Positions 45,651 to 57,593 of a DNA stretch of 64,000 nt are shown one piece after another. Every line of letters begins with the position of its first letter. The stretch's first letter is position 1. The stretch is from Petrosia ficiformis (Eukaryota > Porifera > Demospongiae > Haplosclerida > Petrosiidae): the NCBI GenBank assembly GCA_947044365.1, contig OX345636.1, positions 37,411,212-37,475,211 of the forward strand. Reading direction: 5' to 3'. Under the pieces are notes generated by a model. The model worked only from the letters and a program-made list of their open reading frames with translations. It made no database searches and was not told the origin of the DNA. A program made the translations under genes and the position numbers.

Positions 45651-46706
45651 TCACTCCAATACATAGTTAATTGTTGCTAGCAATAAATTAGCAAATTTTT
45701 TTATTCCCGACGATTCTTGTAAATTTATTTGTGAAGCCGTATGTACCAACTGGAAATTTACGATGTCTTCTTCATTAATTGTACAAATGGCCAAGTTCAC
45801 CATTTTATCTTTATGGATACGAATGCCTCCTAGTTTTTTACTTTTCATAGTTTTTGAACGGAACTGGCCGACTGTGTATATGCCCAATTGAGAAAAAAAA
45901 TCTCCTTGAGATTCAACCTCACCAATGATTACGAGAACTATGCCAGCTCCAACTGCATCTTTGGTAAGACAAAAATCAGGCCATCCTTTAAAAGCTTGTT
46001 TCTCAGAGGTGTGAGTATCCATCAAAACATAGCTGACAGCAAATTCTGTACCTTGTGCAGCCCATGATATAGTTATATCGTTGTTGCCCGAGTAGCACAA
46101 TATTAATGAAACAAGTGACAAAACAAATGTCTTTCCCCTATCGTTGTTCATCTTAGTAGGTGTTCGGATTAAACAGCGGAATTTGTCTCGGCACTCTCGA
46201 TTTTCAAAAGAATCTATAGCTTTGTGTGCAATGCATTCACACCCTGAAATACTGTCATGATGGTTTAGAAGATCAGTGAATACTTTGTTAATTTCCTCTT
46301 TGGTATAATAACCATCTCTCACGTCTCTCTTATAAAGTGGTTCAACGTAATCATGTTGGTTTGCACAAGCAAGCAATTTAGACAGATTATCTGGAATTAC
46401 TTGTTCGTTCTCTTCCAATTCAATTTCATTGTTTACCCATCCCATCATTTTCAGAAATTTGTTCTGTATTGTTACATCACTGGCTGCTGCAGATGTATGT
46501 GATGGAGGCGATTCATCTCTACATAATTTTATTGGTCCTGGTTTTCCGATTATTTGGCGTCTGGTCCTAATTGGACTTCTTGACCTTGAAGAAATAGATG
46601 GACTACCTGGATGACGGCCTCTGGGCAGTTTCTCTTTTCTTTTTTTCTTTGGTAGTGATGGAGAGGGAGGAGGAGAAGGAGATGGCGGTGTTGTTAGTGA
46701 TGCCAT
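45651..46706 (-). CDS. Single-exon ORF with PD-(D/E)XK-like motif, unknown family
   Basis: I take the start at 46706 (MASLTTPPSPSPPPSPSLPK), giving 351 residues. The 63 extra codons upstream overlap a tandem duplication (atatagctcg) and look like leader. Pro/Ser-rich N terminus with a basic patch (KKKRKEK) that could be a nuclear localisation signal. The C-terminal half reads KGWPDFCLTKD with Asp244, then VLVIIGEVESQGDFFSQLG with Glu263 and Glu265. The order PD, beta-strand, Glu-x-Glu, then Ser-Gln-Leu fits a PD-(D/E)XK nuclease or a relative that has lost the usual Lys. It may be a host gene or an element gene; no inverted ends were found around it. Confidence 0.6.
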   Translation of the reverse strand: MASLTTPPSPSPPPSPSLPKKKRKEKLPRGRHPGSPSISSRSRSPIRTRRQIIGKPGPIKLCRDESPPSHTSAAASDVTIQNKFLKMMGWVNNEIELEENEQVIPDNLSKLLACANQHDYVEPLYKRDVRDGYYTKEEINKVFTDLLNHHDSISGCECIAHKAIDSFENRECRDKFRCLIRTPTKMNNDRGKTFVLSLVSLILCYSGNNDITISWAAQGTEFAVSYVLMDTHTSEKQAFKGWPDFCLTKDAVGAGIVLVIIGEVESQGDFFSQLGIYTVGQFRSKTMKSKKLGGIRIHKDKMVNLAICTINEEDIVNFQLVHTASQINLQESSGIKKFANLLLATINYVLE

Positions 46707-46939
46707 ATATAGCTTCAGGACCAGAGACAAATAATGAAATATAGCTCGTGGAGACGTAAACGACAAATAGATTGAAATAGTAAAAAATATAGCTCGAGGA
46801 GACAGAACTGTCAGAACAGAGCTTTCTATACTAACTGTGTCAACAGGCGTCACGTGCACATTTATAATTTCGCAATCTGATTGGCCAATTGGCATTATGA
46901 ACTACCCTCCAATTATTACTAGTAGTCTAGTACTAGTGT

Positions 46940-47265
46940 GGGCGATATCTTTTATGATGTGATAATAGATAGGCTAGCACACACGAGTTGATATTTATTA
47001 TGTTACCATAGAGTAGCAGAGGAGAATATGATGTTCATAATACTATGATACAAGAGTAAACTAAAATAATACTTGAAAAATATTCAATCATATGACAAAA
47101 ATTTATAGTAAAATGTTATTTATAGGTGCGGTTTGGTCATGTGATACAATATCGATATTACAGGAAGCAAAATTTCAATACCGATCGATAATTATATATA
47201 TTATTATATTGATACTCCAAAATATTGAAAGTATTGATTGACATTTCAATATATCACCCATCACT
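46940..47265. mobile_element. Possible MITE, GTGGGCGATAT / ATATCACCCAT ends
   Basis: gtgtgggcgatatc near 46939 and atatatcacccatcac near 47254 are imperfectly inverted, and the interior has mirrored gatac/gtatc tracts. No target duplication seen. Confidence 0.4.
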
Positions 47266-48480
47266 TTGCCTAGTAGTATTGAATATAAGGACAAAAGAAT
47301 TATTTGTAGGTGAGATTATGGAATGCGGGAGAATTTCCTGAAGTACTCAAAAATATAAATGAGTCTCTTATATGAGAAATGTTTTCTCAATGATAAATTT
47401 GATAAAAGGGAGGAATATATAGCTGTTTGTGAAGGTCTGAGAACATGAAAACACTCAAAATAAAATCAACAAATGTTTCTTAATTCTTAATTGGATGTAT
47501 AATTATGGATAATTTCCAATTCAATTTCACTATATCATTCAATGTACGTGGAATTTTGTTATGCTTTATTTAGTGTTATTAATTATGAAGTTAATAACTT
47601 GTGTCGTACATAGTGGAGGGAGCCATGGGATTTTTTTACCCCCACACACAATTCCCAAAGTTTCATACTGAATATTAATTAATTGACTTTTTTTAAATAT
47701 ATAATAACAACATCTCAGTTACAAGCCTTCTGCAGCCATGCAGGCCACCAGTTTCCTGCATTAATTGACTTAATTGACCTAATTACATTGTACTTCCGCT
47801 GATTTTAATTGATTATTAATGGATTTGAATTAGTGATAATCGATTTCAGAATCTCAGCCAATTCCCAGCCCTAATATTATATATAATATTAGGGCTGGGA
47901 ATATTATCTTATTTCAACATGAAATTGCAAAGCAATTTCAACCTATTATTTTGCTGAGAACATTTGCTTTAAAATAATTATGTACATGTCACACAACTTC
48001 TTCATAAATTGCAACTTTTTAGTTTTATCCTCTGTCGGCCTATCTGATTAACTAAACATCTTTTTCTTAATAAATAATTAACTATAATAATAATGTACAT
48101 GTCATCAATTCACCATTACTTTATTTGTTTCAATATCTTGTGTGTCTTCATCGTTCTTTCTCCCTCAATTGCAGTTTCAGTCGTTATCATTTTATCATGA
48201 ATGACGGTTATGATTATAATCTCAATGATTCATTTCATCTTCTATTAGGCAAAAGTAAAATGCAGAGTGAGTGTGCTTGTCAAATGATATTGTATCGCTA
48301 CTGGTACAATATTCAACTCTTCATCATGATTTCTTTCCACAGGAATTAATCTATACAATAATTATAAATTATAATTAGTATTATAATAATTGTTTACATA
48401 CATGTAGTTTTAGTTCACCAAAACCTAAACTTAAATAAAAACTTAGTTTTAGTTTCTAAAACAACACACTGATACATTGT
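47266..48480. other. Non-coding stretch with perfect palindrome
   Basis: A 42-bp perfect palindrome (47865-47906) is formed by attcccagccctaatatta and its inverse: two TAGGGCTGGGAAT ends placed head to head. Otherwise AT-rich. A fragment of the TAGTGTTG family lies at 48405-48470. Confidence 0.7.
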
Positions 48481-49576
48481 ATGTACATACATACATACAT
48501 ACATACATACATACATACATACATACATACATACATACATAGTTACATACATACATGTACATACATACATACATATATACATACATACATACATACATAC
48601 ATACATACATACATGTACATACATACATACATACATACATACATAAATACGTACATACATACATACATACATACATACATACATACATACATACATACAT
48701 GTACATACATACATACATACATACATGTACATACATACATACATACATACATACATACATGTACATACATACATACATACATACATACATAAATACATAC
48801 ATACATACATACATACATACATGTACATACATGTACATACATACATACATACATACATACATACATACATACATACATGTACATACATACATATATACAT
48901 ACATACATACATACATACATACATACATACATACATACATACATAAATACGTACATACATACATACATACATACATACATACATACATACATACATACAT
49001 GTACATACATACATACATACATACATACATACAACATACATACATACATACATGTACATACATACATACATACATACATACATACATGTACATACATACA
49101 TACATACATACATACATAAATACATACATACATACATACATACATACATGTACATACATGTACATACATACATACATACATACATACATACATACATACA
49201 TACATACATACATACATACATACATACATACATACATACATACATACATACATACATACATACATACATAAATACATACATACATACATACATACATACA
49301 TGTACATACATGTACATACATACATACATACATACATACATACATACATACATACATACATACATACATACATACATACATACATACATACATACATACA
49401 TGTACATACATACATACATACATACATACATACATACATACATACATACATACATGCATACATACATACATACATGCATACATACATACATACATACATA
49501 CATACATACATACATACATACATACATACATACATACATACATACATACATACATACATACATACATACATACATG
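48481..49576. repeat. (CATA)n array of about 1.1 kb
   Basis: acat tetramers with interspersed catgtacatacatgtacat, cataaatac and catgcat variants that recur in larger blocks (for example tacatgtacatacatgtaca at about 48820, 49145 and 49300). ORFs in all frames are incidental. A smaller block lies at 49639-49672. Confidence 0.97.
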
Positions 49577-49693
49577 CTTATTATATATATATACATATAT
49601 AAACACATACATAATTATATGCACATACACACTGGCATACATACATACATACATACATACATACATACATGCAAGATTGTGACTTAGTTGATT

Positions 49694-49890
49694 ATTTTAA
49701 ATTACAGGTCTACTGTAATAACTATAAGTTTATAACTAACTAAAATGAAAATTAGCCAATAATGGGCACTTTTAGTTACCTAAAACCCCTTTTAGTAAGC
49801 CCAAAATTGTTTTTGTTAATTAACAAGAATCTAGTTATACTATAACTAAAAGTGGTCATTATTGTCATACTACAACAACACTAATAATAT
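49694..49890. repeat. Partial copy of the TAGTGTTG hAT MITE
   Basis: ttacaggtctactgtaataa, taaaaccccttttagtaag and gtggtcattattgtcatac match the interior of 30106-30389. The right end reads caacaacacta. Confidence 0.85.
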
Positions 49891-50054
49891 GTATATTTAT
49901 ATGTATGTATATATAATATTATATCGTATATATATAAATATATATTGTTATATAATTACAATTATATATATATATATATATACATGTGTATATCATGTAT
50001 TATATATATCATGTATGTATATACGATATATATATATATATATGTATATATTAT

Positions 50055-50175
50055 CGTACAGATACCAGGAAATATCTCAAGTTGGATACAAAGTATTGTC
50101 ACGAGTCCGTAGGACAAGTAACAATACGCGTATCCAACGAGTGATATTTTCCGGGTGTCTGCACGATAATTTATT
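50055..50175. mobile_element. Small fold-back element, 120 bp
   Basis: ATTATCGTACAGATACCAGG to ggatacaaagtattgt pairs with acaatacgcgtatcc to ggtgtctgcacgataat. Arms are about 50 bp with roughly ten mismatches around a loop of about 15 bp. Confidence 0.85.
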
Positions 50176-50687
50176 TATCTAATGATTGGCCAATTCAGTA
50201 AGCGCTTAACAACATTGCGTTCTTCAGTTCTTTTCATGGACTGAAACAATCAGAGAAATGGTCACTCCAAGGCATCTGCACAAACTGAAGTTTATAATCC
50301 TTGCTGAAATAGACCAATGGGTACCTCCACCGCGAAAGAGAATATTGGGGGAGTGGCTGGAAAATGATATATACTGAAGTTGGTTATTCCTATTTACAAT
50401 ATGTTCTTCATCTAATCAAAAAACACTATATACCATTCACTTGTTCTATATTCTTCCTGAAACACACTAGAGCTAGAGACTAATTTTAGCATGTGATTAC
50501 TGATTAGTAGTATGATAACACTTCTGGTCAGTTGACTTCCGGTCCAATAACCGACAAGATCATATGAGTTCCGGTGCAATACGGTAAAATATCATTATAG
50601 TGTGCGATTAGAAAATGTGTGGGATTTGCTGTTTCCATGGTAAACATATTAGATAAATATATATATGTATATATGTAAATATATATA
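50176..50687. other. Non-coding stretch
   Basis: ctggtcagttgacttccggt recurs imperfectly just after (gagttccggtgcaat). No gene. Confidence 0.4.
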
Positions 50688-51075
50688 TGTGACCGAATTT
50701 GCGAAAATCAGGCTTATGGGATAAAATTTCAAAATTGGGTTTTTGTATTTCCTGAATAGAGTATTTAATTAGCTCCAGAAATATATGATACATCCCAATC
50801 ACGCAAAAGACTAAACTGTTGTTGTCACAAATTCTTCATTTTGAGAAAAATGCAATTATTTAATCATTAAACATAATGAATAAAAACTTACTTATGAGTG
50901 GCTAGCGAAGCACAGAGATGTCTCCAAACTTCTCTGAAGGTATGAGTGAATAGGTAAGATGTTAATGAAGCTTTTTATGTAGTAAAACAATGATCACCCG
51001 AGTAAGCTCTATTTTCCCTTGTATCTCAAAATTAATAATTATCCCATAAGCCTGATTTTTGCAAATTCAATCACA
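50688..51075. mobile_element. TA-flanked MITE, 388 bp
   Basis: Ends TGTGACCGAATTTGCGAAAA and its inverse (TTTTTGCAAATTCAATCACA), extending through tcaggcttatgggataa / ttatcccataagcctga: about 37 bp with few mismatches. TA flanks both ends. A diverged relative lies at about 8320-8785. Confidence 0.85.
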
Positions 51076-51086
51076 TATTATATATG

Positions 51087-51124
<38 letters not shown>

Positions 51125-51506
51125 ATGTATATACATGTATACAAGAGGATTATAATTATTGAAGGCTGATATGACAAATATGTCAGGTTGGCATTATCTG
51201 ATAGCATTAACTTTGTCATACACGTACAAACACAGACACAAACACACACACACACACACACATATTGCCCCTGGTTGCTTTGACTTATACAGGTGTATTG
51301 TAACATAACCAATATAGGTGGAGCAACTAAGGTGGAAATTTATATAGGCAAGCATAAACTAAGCACACTATTCACCCAATTAGCTTCATTTTCTCTCTCT
51401 TGGCCACTAACAGCATTACCTCTTTTGTTAATGTATTCTCGATGGTAAACACACTATATAACCATTGTTGAGTCATACACAAAAAAACCTCTGAATCTAA
51501 TGTAGA
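51076..51506. other. Non-coding stretch
   Basis: (TA)n at 51090-51120 and (AC)n at 51238-51262. No gene. Confidence 0.6.
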
Positions 51507-51879
51507 CAGGCATGGGGTCAAGCATAAGTACAAGCAATAAGTACAAGCACTGTTGAAGTGCTTAAAGCATTAAGCACAACTTGTACATGTAACTGAAATT
51601 TCACTCGTGCTAAGGATAACAAACAAAATGCTTGTAATTCATTGTCAGAACTTTCAACAGTTGTCACAGTATAGCCACAAGGTGCAAAAATTATTTAAAA
51701 TTCCAAACTGTTCAGCTGTTCTATTAACATTTAAACTGGAAAAAAAATCAACTGTAAAAAAATGCTTAGTGCTTTAAAATATGCTTAACAAGCACATCTG
51801 ATAAAATGCTTCCACACACTTGATAAAAGTGCTTAAAGCACTTTTAAGCACAAGCACCAAAATGCTTGACCCATGCCTG
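51507..51879. mobile_element. hAT-type MITE, 373 bp
   Basis: Ends CAGGCATGGGGTCAAGCAT and ATGCTTGACCCATGCCTG. The flanking 8-mers AATGTAGA (51499-51506) and ATTGTAGA (51880-51887) agree at 7 of 8. The interior is full of aagcactt / aagtgctt palindromes. Confidence 0.8.
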
Positions 51880-51887
51880 ATTGTAGA

Positions 51888-52205
51888 TACTGATTTTTTG
51901 TACATGTGACATTTTCTGGCAAACCATGGACAATCTGAATATACATCGATCAGATTGTTTCGACCTATTGGGTCTCATCAGCATGGTGTATCTTCATAAT
52001 ACGTTGTCATATTGGACAGATTGATGCCTATGAAATAGAGTAATTATGTACCTCCACTCCTCCAGTATAAGAGATATGCTACTTAAAGCTTTCAAATCAA
52101 CCACAAGCAACTGGTTCCATCAAGTATATCAGAAGAGCTACCACTGCCTTTATCATCTATAAAGTTTTTTTTCTTTTGTATCTAGTACAGTCAATATACC
52201 TCCTA
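51888..52205. repeat. Composite repeat, copy 2 flank
   Basis: Reverse complement of 39757-40080 with about 85-90% similarity by eye. It joins the MITE at the same point as in copy 1. Confidence 0.8.
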
Positions 52206-53719
52206 AATTAAATTAGAATGAGCTATGAAGTAATTTGTGATAAAATATGAGTTTAATTTTTTTTTTATGTTCTGTAATATCATTATTTTATGTTAAAGAA
52301 AATTTGCTGCAGTTTGTTACTCTATCTACCCCAGTAATAATTAAATGTTAATTATCTATATAACGCAAAGTTATCTTGCTGTGGTACACCAAATTACCTA
52401 TAATCACACTTGTGGCAAACACCATTCAATTACATGAACTTCAAAAATACATGAAATATTACCTCTGCTTCATATCTAGCATGATCCTGATCTTTGTTAA
52501 TCAAGTAGACACAAGACTGACATGTATATTAGCAGCATTGTATGTCTCATTAAGATAATAATTATTGCCAGCAATTATTATTGGCATAATTCACTCATCA
52601 AACAGTGTAATGCACATATATTATAATGGTATACTAATGGATGTACTAATGAATGTACTATGGATATATGTATATAGACCTCACCACATTTAAAGAGAGA
52701 TGTCACCATCATACTATATGTGTGTGTAATTAATGCATGCGTGTGTGTGTGTGTGTGTGTGATAAAAGTTTTACAAAACTTTGATCTAGCATAATTTATA
52801 ATAATAGTCTGTTGTGTTTCGGACATGATTACTGAATGTAGGACATCACAAAGCAATCATAGGGATACTTTTTGTCTTGTTTGTTCCATCAATTAGTATA
52901 TTATGTGTTTTCTCTTCTTGTAGTGATTCCAGTCCACGTCTGTTTATGTCAAGGGAGTGATACTTACATTTAAAAAATAATTGTAACCAATAGCAACAAA
53001 AAGACCTCAGGTTGACTTACAGAGGAGATAAACGTACCGGTTGGAGTTTGAGTGTTTGAAAGTGCAGTGGTCAGTGCCAACCCCCACACTTAGCATAATT
53101 GTCAATTCAAATGCTTAGAAATTTGGATGGGTTAGTCGATTTTTGCACCAGCTTAAAGCACATTCAGTAGAGACTTTCTTGTGTAGAAATGTGGTTGAAA
53201 AATATTCAAAAAAATGCAACTGTACTGTTTGGGGTCAACTAAAATGGTGAGTACTCATACAGAGGTCCTGAATGGCCAAGCGTTATCAATTATTCAGTGC
53301 ACATTGGGTGAAATTGATCCACATTATACTAGTCACAGAACATTAAGTACTTATGTGAGAAAATGTGATGTAAAGAATGTTATGACAAAATAACAAGAGT
53401 AAATAATCAAATGACTGTCTGAATCAATGTGTGCGGCTGGGGATGATATTGTGGGTTTAAAGAAGATATGACCCTTTACCTATTGCTTTACATGTTGTCT
53501 GACATGGGAAATGGAAAGTAGAGGATGTGAAGAGGGAGAGAGAGAGAGGTGAGGATGAAGAATGATTGTTAATTATGTGATCACAGAATTTATCTCACCA
53601 AATTAAGAGTTACAACCTCTTTATATGCTTGAGAGGTTTCACCAGCTATCATACCAGATCCTTTCAAGTTCTCCACACCTATAAGATGGAATTGGTGAAA
53701 GAACATGGGAATCTATAGA
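52206..53719. other. Non-coding stretch
   Basis: A segment at 52510-52620 (attagcagcattgtatg, catcaaacagt) is repeated at 63560-63665. (TG)n at 52740-52760. No gene recognised. Confidence 0.5.
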
Positions 53720-53950
53720 TCAAATGGTAATCACATGACAACGCGATGGCAATCACATGACAGTCATACAACAATCATGACAATTATGAAAATCATACTA
53801 CATTCTTTGACAATTACATGACAATAAGACCATATGACAATCATGACATTCATAAGATAATTATAAGACAATCATATGACAATCATATGACAATAAGATG
53901 ACAATCCCATGACAATAAGATGACAATCACACTACTTTCATATGACAATC
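53720..53950. repeat. Degenerate 11-13-bp repeat (atgacaatc)
   Basis: Variants of catatgacaatcacatgac recur some 18 times with irregular spacing. Confidence 0.8.
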
Positions 53951-53989
53951 ATTAAATCACTAAAAGCACTGTCTTTGTAGCCTTACATG

Positions 53990-54775
53990 CAGTAGCGTGG
54001 AAACAGCCATTCTTAAGGCCATTCTTAAGGCTGGTTCACAAAATGAAGCAATGCGTCAGTTGCATTGTAATAAAATTCTGAAATGAGCTCTCAGTGGAGG
54101 AAAGATGTCTGCTATGGGGAATACGGGTTATGATACCTAAACTTTTACAGGAGTTACAATGAACACACAGGAGTTACAATGAACACACAGGAATATCAAA
54201 AATGAAAGCTTTAGCAAGAAGTCACATGTGGTGGGCAGGACTAGATAATGATTTGGGAAGTCATGCCAAGAATGCCAATTGGTAAAGCAAGCTCCCCCTC
54301 AAGCCCCAATGCATCAGTGGATTTGGCCATTAAAGCTATGGCAACGAGTCCATATCAACTTCGCATGACCAGTTCTTGGGAAGATGTTCTTTATAGTTGT
54401 GGCCGGAAGTAGTTGAAATGGCACAAGTGACAACATCAAAAACAGAAGATATCTTGAGATATCTGTTTTCGTGTTACAGACTTCCTGAACGGATAGTTTC
54501 AGAGAAATGGTACTCAATTTATTATTTCCAGTGAATTTGATAAGTTCATGAAGGGAAATGGTATGGTACGATGTTCACCATATCACCCATCGTCAAATGG
54601 GGCAGCAGAAATATTTTTAAGGACATAGATAGATGTAAATATTCAAGAGATGAAGCAGGATACACTCATACTTTCACATGTTCTACCATCTGGTTGCAAT
54701 ATGAATCCAATATGACAATAACAGAGGAACGAGCCCTCTGTGTTATTACAAAGATGTTGACAGTCATGTCTATTA
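53990..54775 (+). pseudogene. Ty3/gypsy-like integrase relic
   Basis: Scattered across frames are MKALARSHMWWAGLDNDL (zinc-finger and early core region), QAPMHQWI, and near 54541-54610 REMVWYDVHH in one frame or KGNGMVRCSPYHPSSNGAAE in another. The last is the integrase core block just before the catalytic Glu. Several frameshifts and stops separate them. cagtagcgtggaaacagcc at 53992 resembles the end of the repeat at 63182. Old and inactive. Confidence 0.7.
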
Positions 54776-55538
54776 GTACTACATTCATCAATATCTACAA
54801 GTACATGTATATTATATTATATCGGTGGAAGAAAGACATATTATACAAACTAAAGATTGCAATGAATGTTAATCATAAACACAATAATAGATAGTATCAG
54901 GTTTTCATACATAATTTTTTGTATGAGAGGGAAAGGAATTGATCATGTGAAGTACACTGCTCCCGGGGATAGAGGAGGTGGCTCCCACAGAAAATTTTTT
55001 AATTTCAAGCTCTCTGATATTGCTTCTGGTGGATTCTGGGGTCCTAGAAGGCTTGTAGCTGAGATGTTGTTGAAGGTTGAAAAAAATTTGGACTGAAATC
55101 CAGATGTAAACTCAAGTCGGGGGAGGGGGTATCCCAGGGTCCACTGGGGAACACAAATATTTTGAAAAAGATTTCTTCTCTTGTGGCTCCTGATAATATA
55201 AACATGTCTTTAGCAGCCCTCGGCCTCACCTTGGGCTGCTATCTCGGGTTTCAGGTCTGATATTGCTGATACACACCTCGAAGCCATGTTATATATTACA
55301 TAACTTTGTGCTGTGCATTCACTATGTATTCATCATTTCTTAAAAGAGCACGGGTCATGTAATTAATGTGAACTGAGGACATAATTTATAATAATTTACA
55401 AAATCAAAGTTGAATAAACTGTACATTAGCAAGTTACAAATTCCATATTACAATAAATTGGTGACAGAAATGGTAACAGGATGTCCAGACTTTTAGAACA
55501 CAGAATGGATAATAAAAACACTAAGCTACATTAAATAT
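54776..55538. other. Unassigned DNA, locally GC-richer
   Basis: 54955-55255 has higher GC than its surroundings (ggtggctccc, gggggagggggtatccc, ctcggcctcaccttgggctg). Short ORFs on both strands look incidental. Possibly an old repeat. Confidence 0.35.
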
Positions 55539-55829
55539 GTGACTAATAGTAAAATGGCTTGGTTTACAAATATTCACTGGCTAAGGAAACCAATATTTCA
55601 ATCCAAATACCTTAGTGCTTTAATATACATGTACATACATACTACATACAAAAATACATACATACATTTGTATGAGAGAGTTGATCAGATAGACATTTAT
55701 AACACACCCAGAGGCTGTGATTGTGGGCAACCTCATGAATTATGTAAGATTCTAGCCACATATATAGCACGTGGAGAGCCTTTGTGGTGTCATCATTTAT
55801 ATAATCTGACTTTCTCATGCCTATTATAG
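55539..55829 (+). CDS. Unrecognised ORF, 96 codons
   Basis: The second half reads GCDCGQPHELCKILATYIAR then GEPLWCHHLY, with four Cys and several His that could bind metal. The first half runs through acatacatacata repeat and is not convincing. No splice context. Possibly a decayed mobile-element exon. Confidence 0.25.
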   Translation: MTNSKMAWFTNIHWLRKPIFQSKYLSALIYMYIHTTYKNTYIHLYERVDQIDIYNTPRGCDCGQPHELCKILATYIARGEPLWCHHLYNLTFSCLL

Positions 55830-55849
55830 TGATTATACTGAGCCAATTC

Positions 55850-56985
55850 AATTGCTATTAACATGCTATTTGTATGAGTATTACATGTGCTTAGATGTGC
55901 CCATAATTTTCTGGGGACATCTCAGCTATTATATTTCGTAATTACATAAACTTACAGACATCTTCTTGGCCAGGTTGTATTGAATACCAGCTATTGGATC
56001 CTCAACCACATAGGACTATCAGGATCATTTTGAAGATGAGGACGTACTTCACTCTGTAGGAAGGGAAATGTGTGTGTTTTTGTCTTGTTCACATTCAGAA
56101 TTAAAATGTGACAACTTTATATGTACTATAGTGTATAGTTTAATGTCACAAGGTTAATACATGACTGTAACTCAATAATGTATACCTGTAGTGTATCATA
56201 AGGGTAATTAATAGTTAATACAAACTCAACGAGCACCGTCGGGACAGGACCCTCGCCTAAGTTGAATTGCACATGCGTGAAACAATTTAAAAATAATTAT
56301 TTATGTGAACTGAATTACATAATGTAACATATTGTTACTTGGTTGCATAAATTGACATTTGCTAACAGCTTCTTTTAATGATTTCCTAACTGTCCAGAAT
56401 TTTAAAAATACAAATCCATCCTATAACTTCATGGGAAGAGTTCAGGTGTAAATTTGTATACATTTGAATTGAAGTGTTAAGTATGTATCACACATTGTGT
56501 TAATCAATCTAATTTTATTCCAGTAATGTTTTACAATTATACTTCTGAAATTATATTTGATTAAGAATGATAAAAATGTTACATTTAGTGACTAAAATTA
56601 AAATACATAATTTTGTCCTTGTCCTTCTCTGTCTTGAGCTCCAAAGCTTTTTTGCTAACTAATAATAATTGTTGTATACACCTCAGATTTGGACACAACA
56701 AGTTCAATTTTGAGCATGATGTATGTCAGATTTGTGAATCATCACTGATGTATTCAACCGGATTACAAACTCACATGAAATATGAACAAACATGGAATGT
56801 AGTTAGTTATACTGGTAGTTGTTGCAATACACTTGTAATTTAGTTATAGTTTAGTTAAAAGTCACAATGATTTACTTAAAGGGGATTTAGTTAAAAACAT
56901 TCAAACTTTTAAGGATACCAGGAGCCCATAAAAAAAGAGAGGGTAGGAGCGTGAAACTCCCACGCAAACAATGAAAATCCGTGTG
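55850..56985. other. Mostly non-coding; C2H2-like scrap near 56700
   Basis: The frame at 56613-56843 contains CQICESSLMYSTGLQTHMK, a C-x2-C-x12-H pattern without the second His. A TAGTGTTG-family fragment lies at 56825-56900. Confidence 0.4.
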
Positions 56986-56990
56986 CACTG

Positions 56991-57588
56991 CATATTATAA
57001 TTATGTTACTATAAATAGCGCGTGTCAAACCACACCCCTAACACATGGCACGGCATGGCTAAAAGACCAGCTATAACAGCTACGAAGGCCAAGCGCCTTC
57101 CAGCAAAAAAAAGGAAGCTTCTGGTGGCCGAAATCCACAATGAAAAGCAAGATATCTCGTCCGAAGCACTGGACACTTCGACGAATATCCAATTCGAGAC
57201 AAGTTTCGAGAGCTATTCTTAAAGAACAACAATGTGAGTTCGGTAGGCCTAGTGAAATGTATTGAAGAAATGCAGTATGCGTACAAAAAGCTCCTCACTA
57301 AGTTCTGTGTTGGTAAGAAAACTCTGGAAACTCTTGATACTCCTGGAAACACTCAACAATTGGCTTAATTGATTTGGAGCAAACTCGATACAGTTCATCG
57401 ACACTTCCAACGACGGGTATTTCTTTCTAATTAATTGTTCTACTTCATAGATACCTGATGACGATGACACGGAGTCGTTATCCAATATCTTTCTTCTTAA
57501 AGCGCTTCTCGACTACACAATGCCATTTAATTGCAAATTAGGGGCGTGGTTTGACGCGCTATTTATAGTAACGTAATTATAATATGCA
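56991..57588. mobile_element. Inverted-repeat element, about 600 bp
   Basis: Arms of about 50 bp (56991-57041 and 57538-57588) share ataattatgttactataaat and the cgcgtcaaacca block with a few changes. The interior has a plus-strand start MAKRPAITATKAKRLPAKKR (basic, nuclear-signal-like). After a frame change it continues as DKFRELFLKNNNVSSVGLVK. It may be an internally deleted transposon carrying the first exon of its gene. The adjacent minus-strand transposase reads through the right arm before stopping. Confidence 0.65.
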
Positions 57589-57593
57589 AAGTT

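Noticed and set aside
46707..46895. N-terminal extension of the PD-(D/E)XK-like ORF
   Set aside because: It covers a short tandem duplication (atatagctcg...gagac) that gives a repeated SPRAIF peptide. The next ATG begins a more protein-like sequence.
48415..49687. Very long ORFs (up to about 400 codons) on both strands
   Set aside because: They are translations of a stop-free CATA repeat (Met-Tyr-Val-Cys or His-Thr-Tyr-Ile). No splice sites, start context or varied composition.
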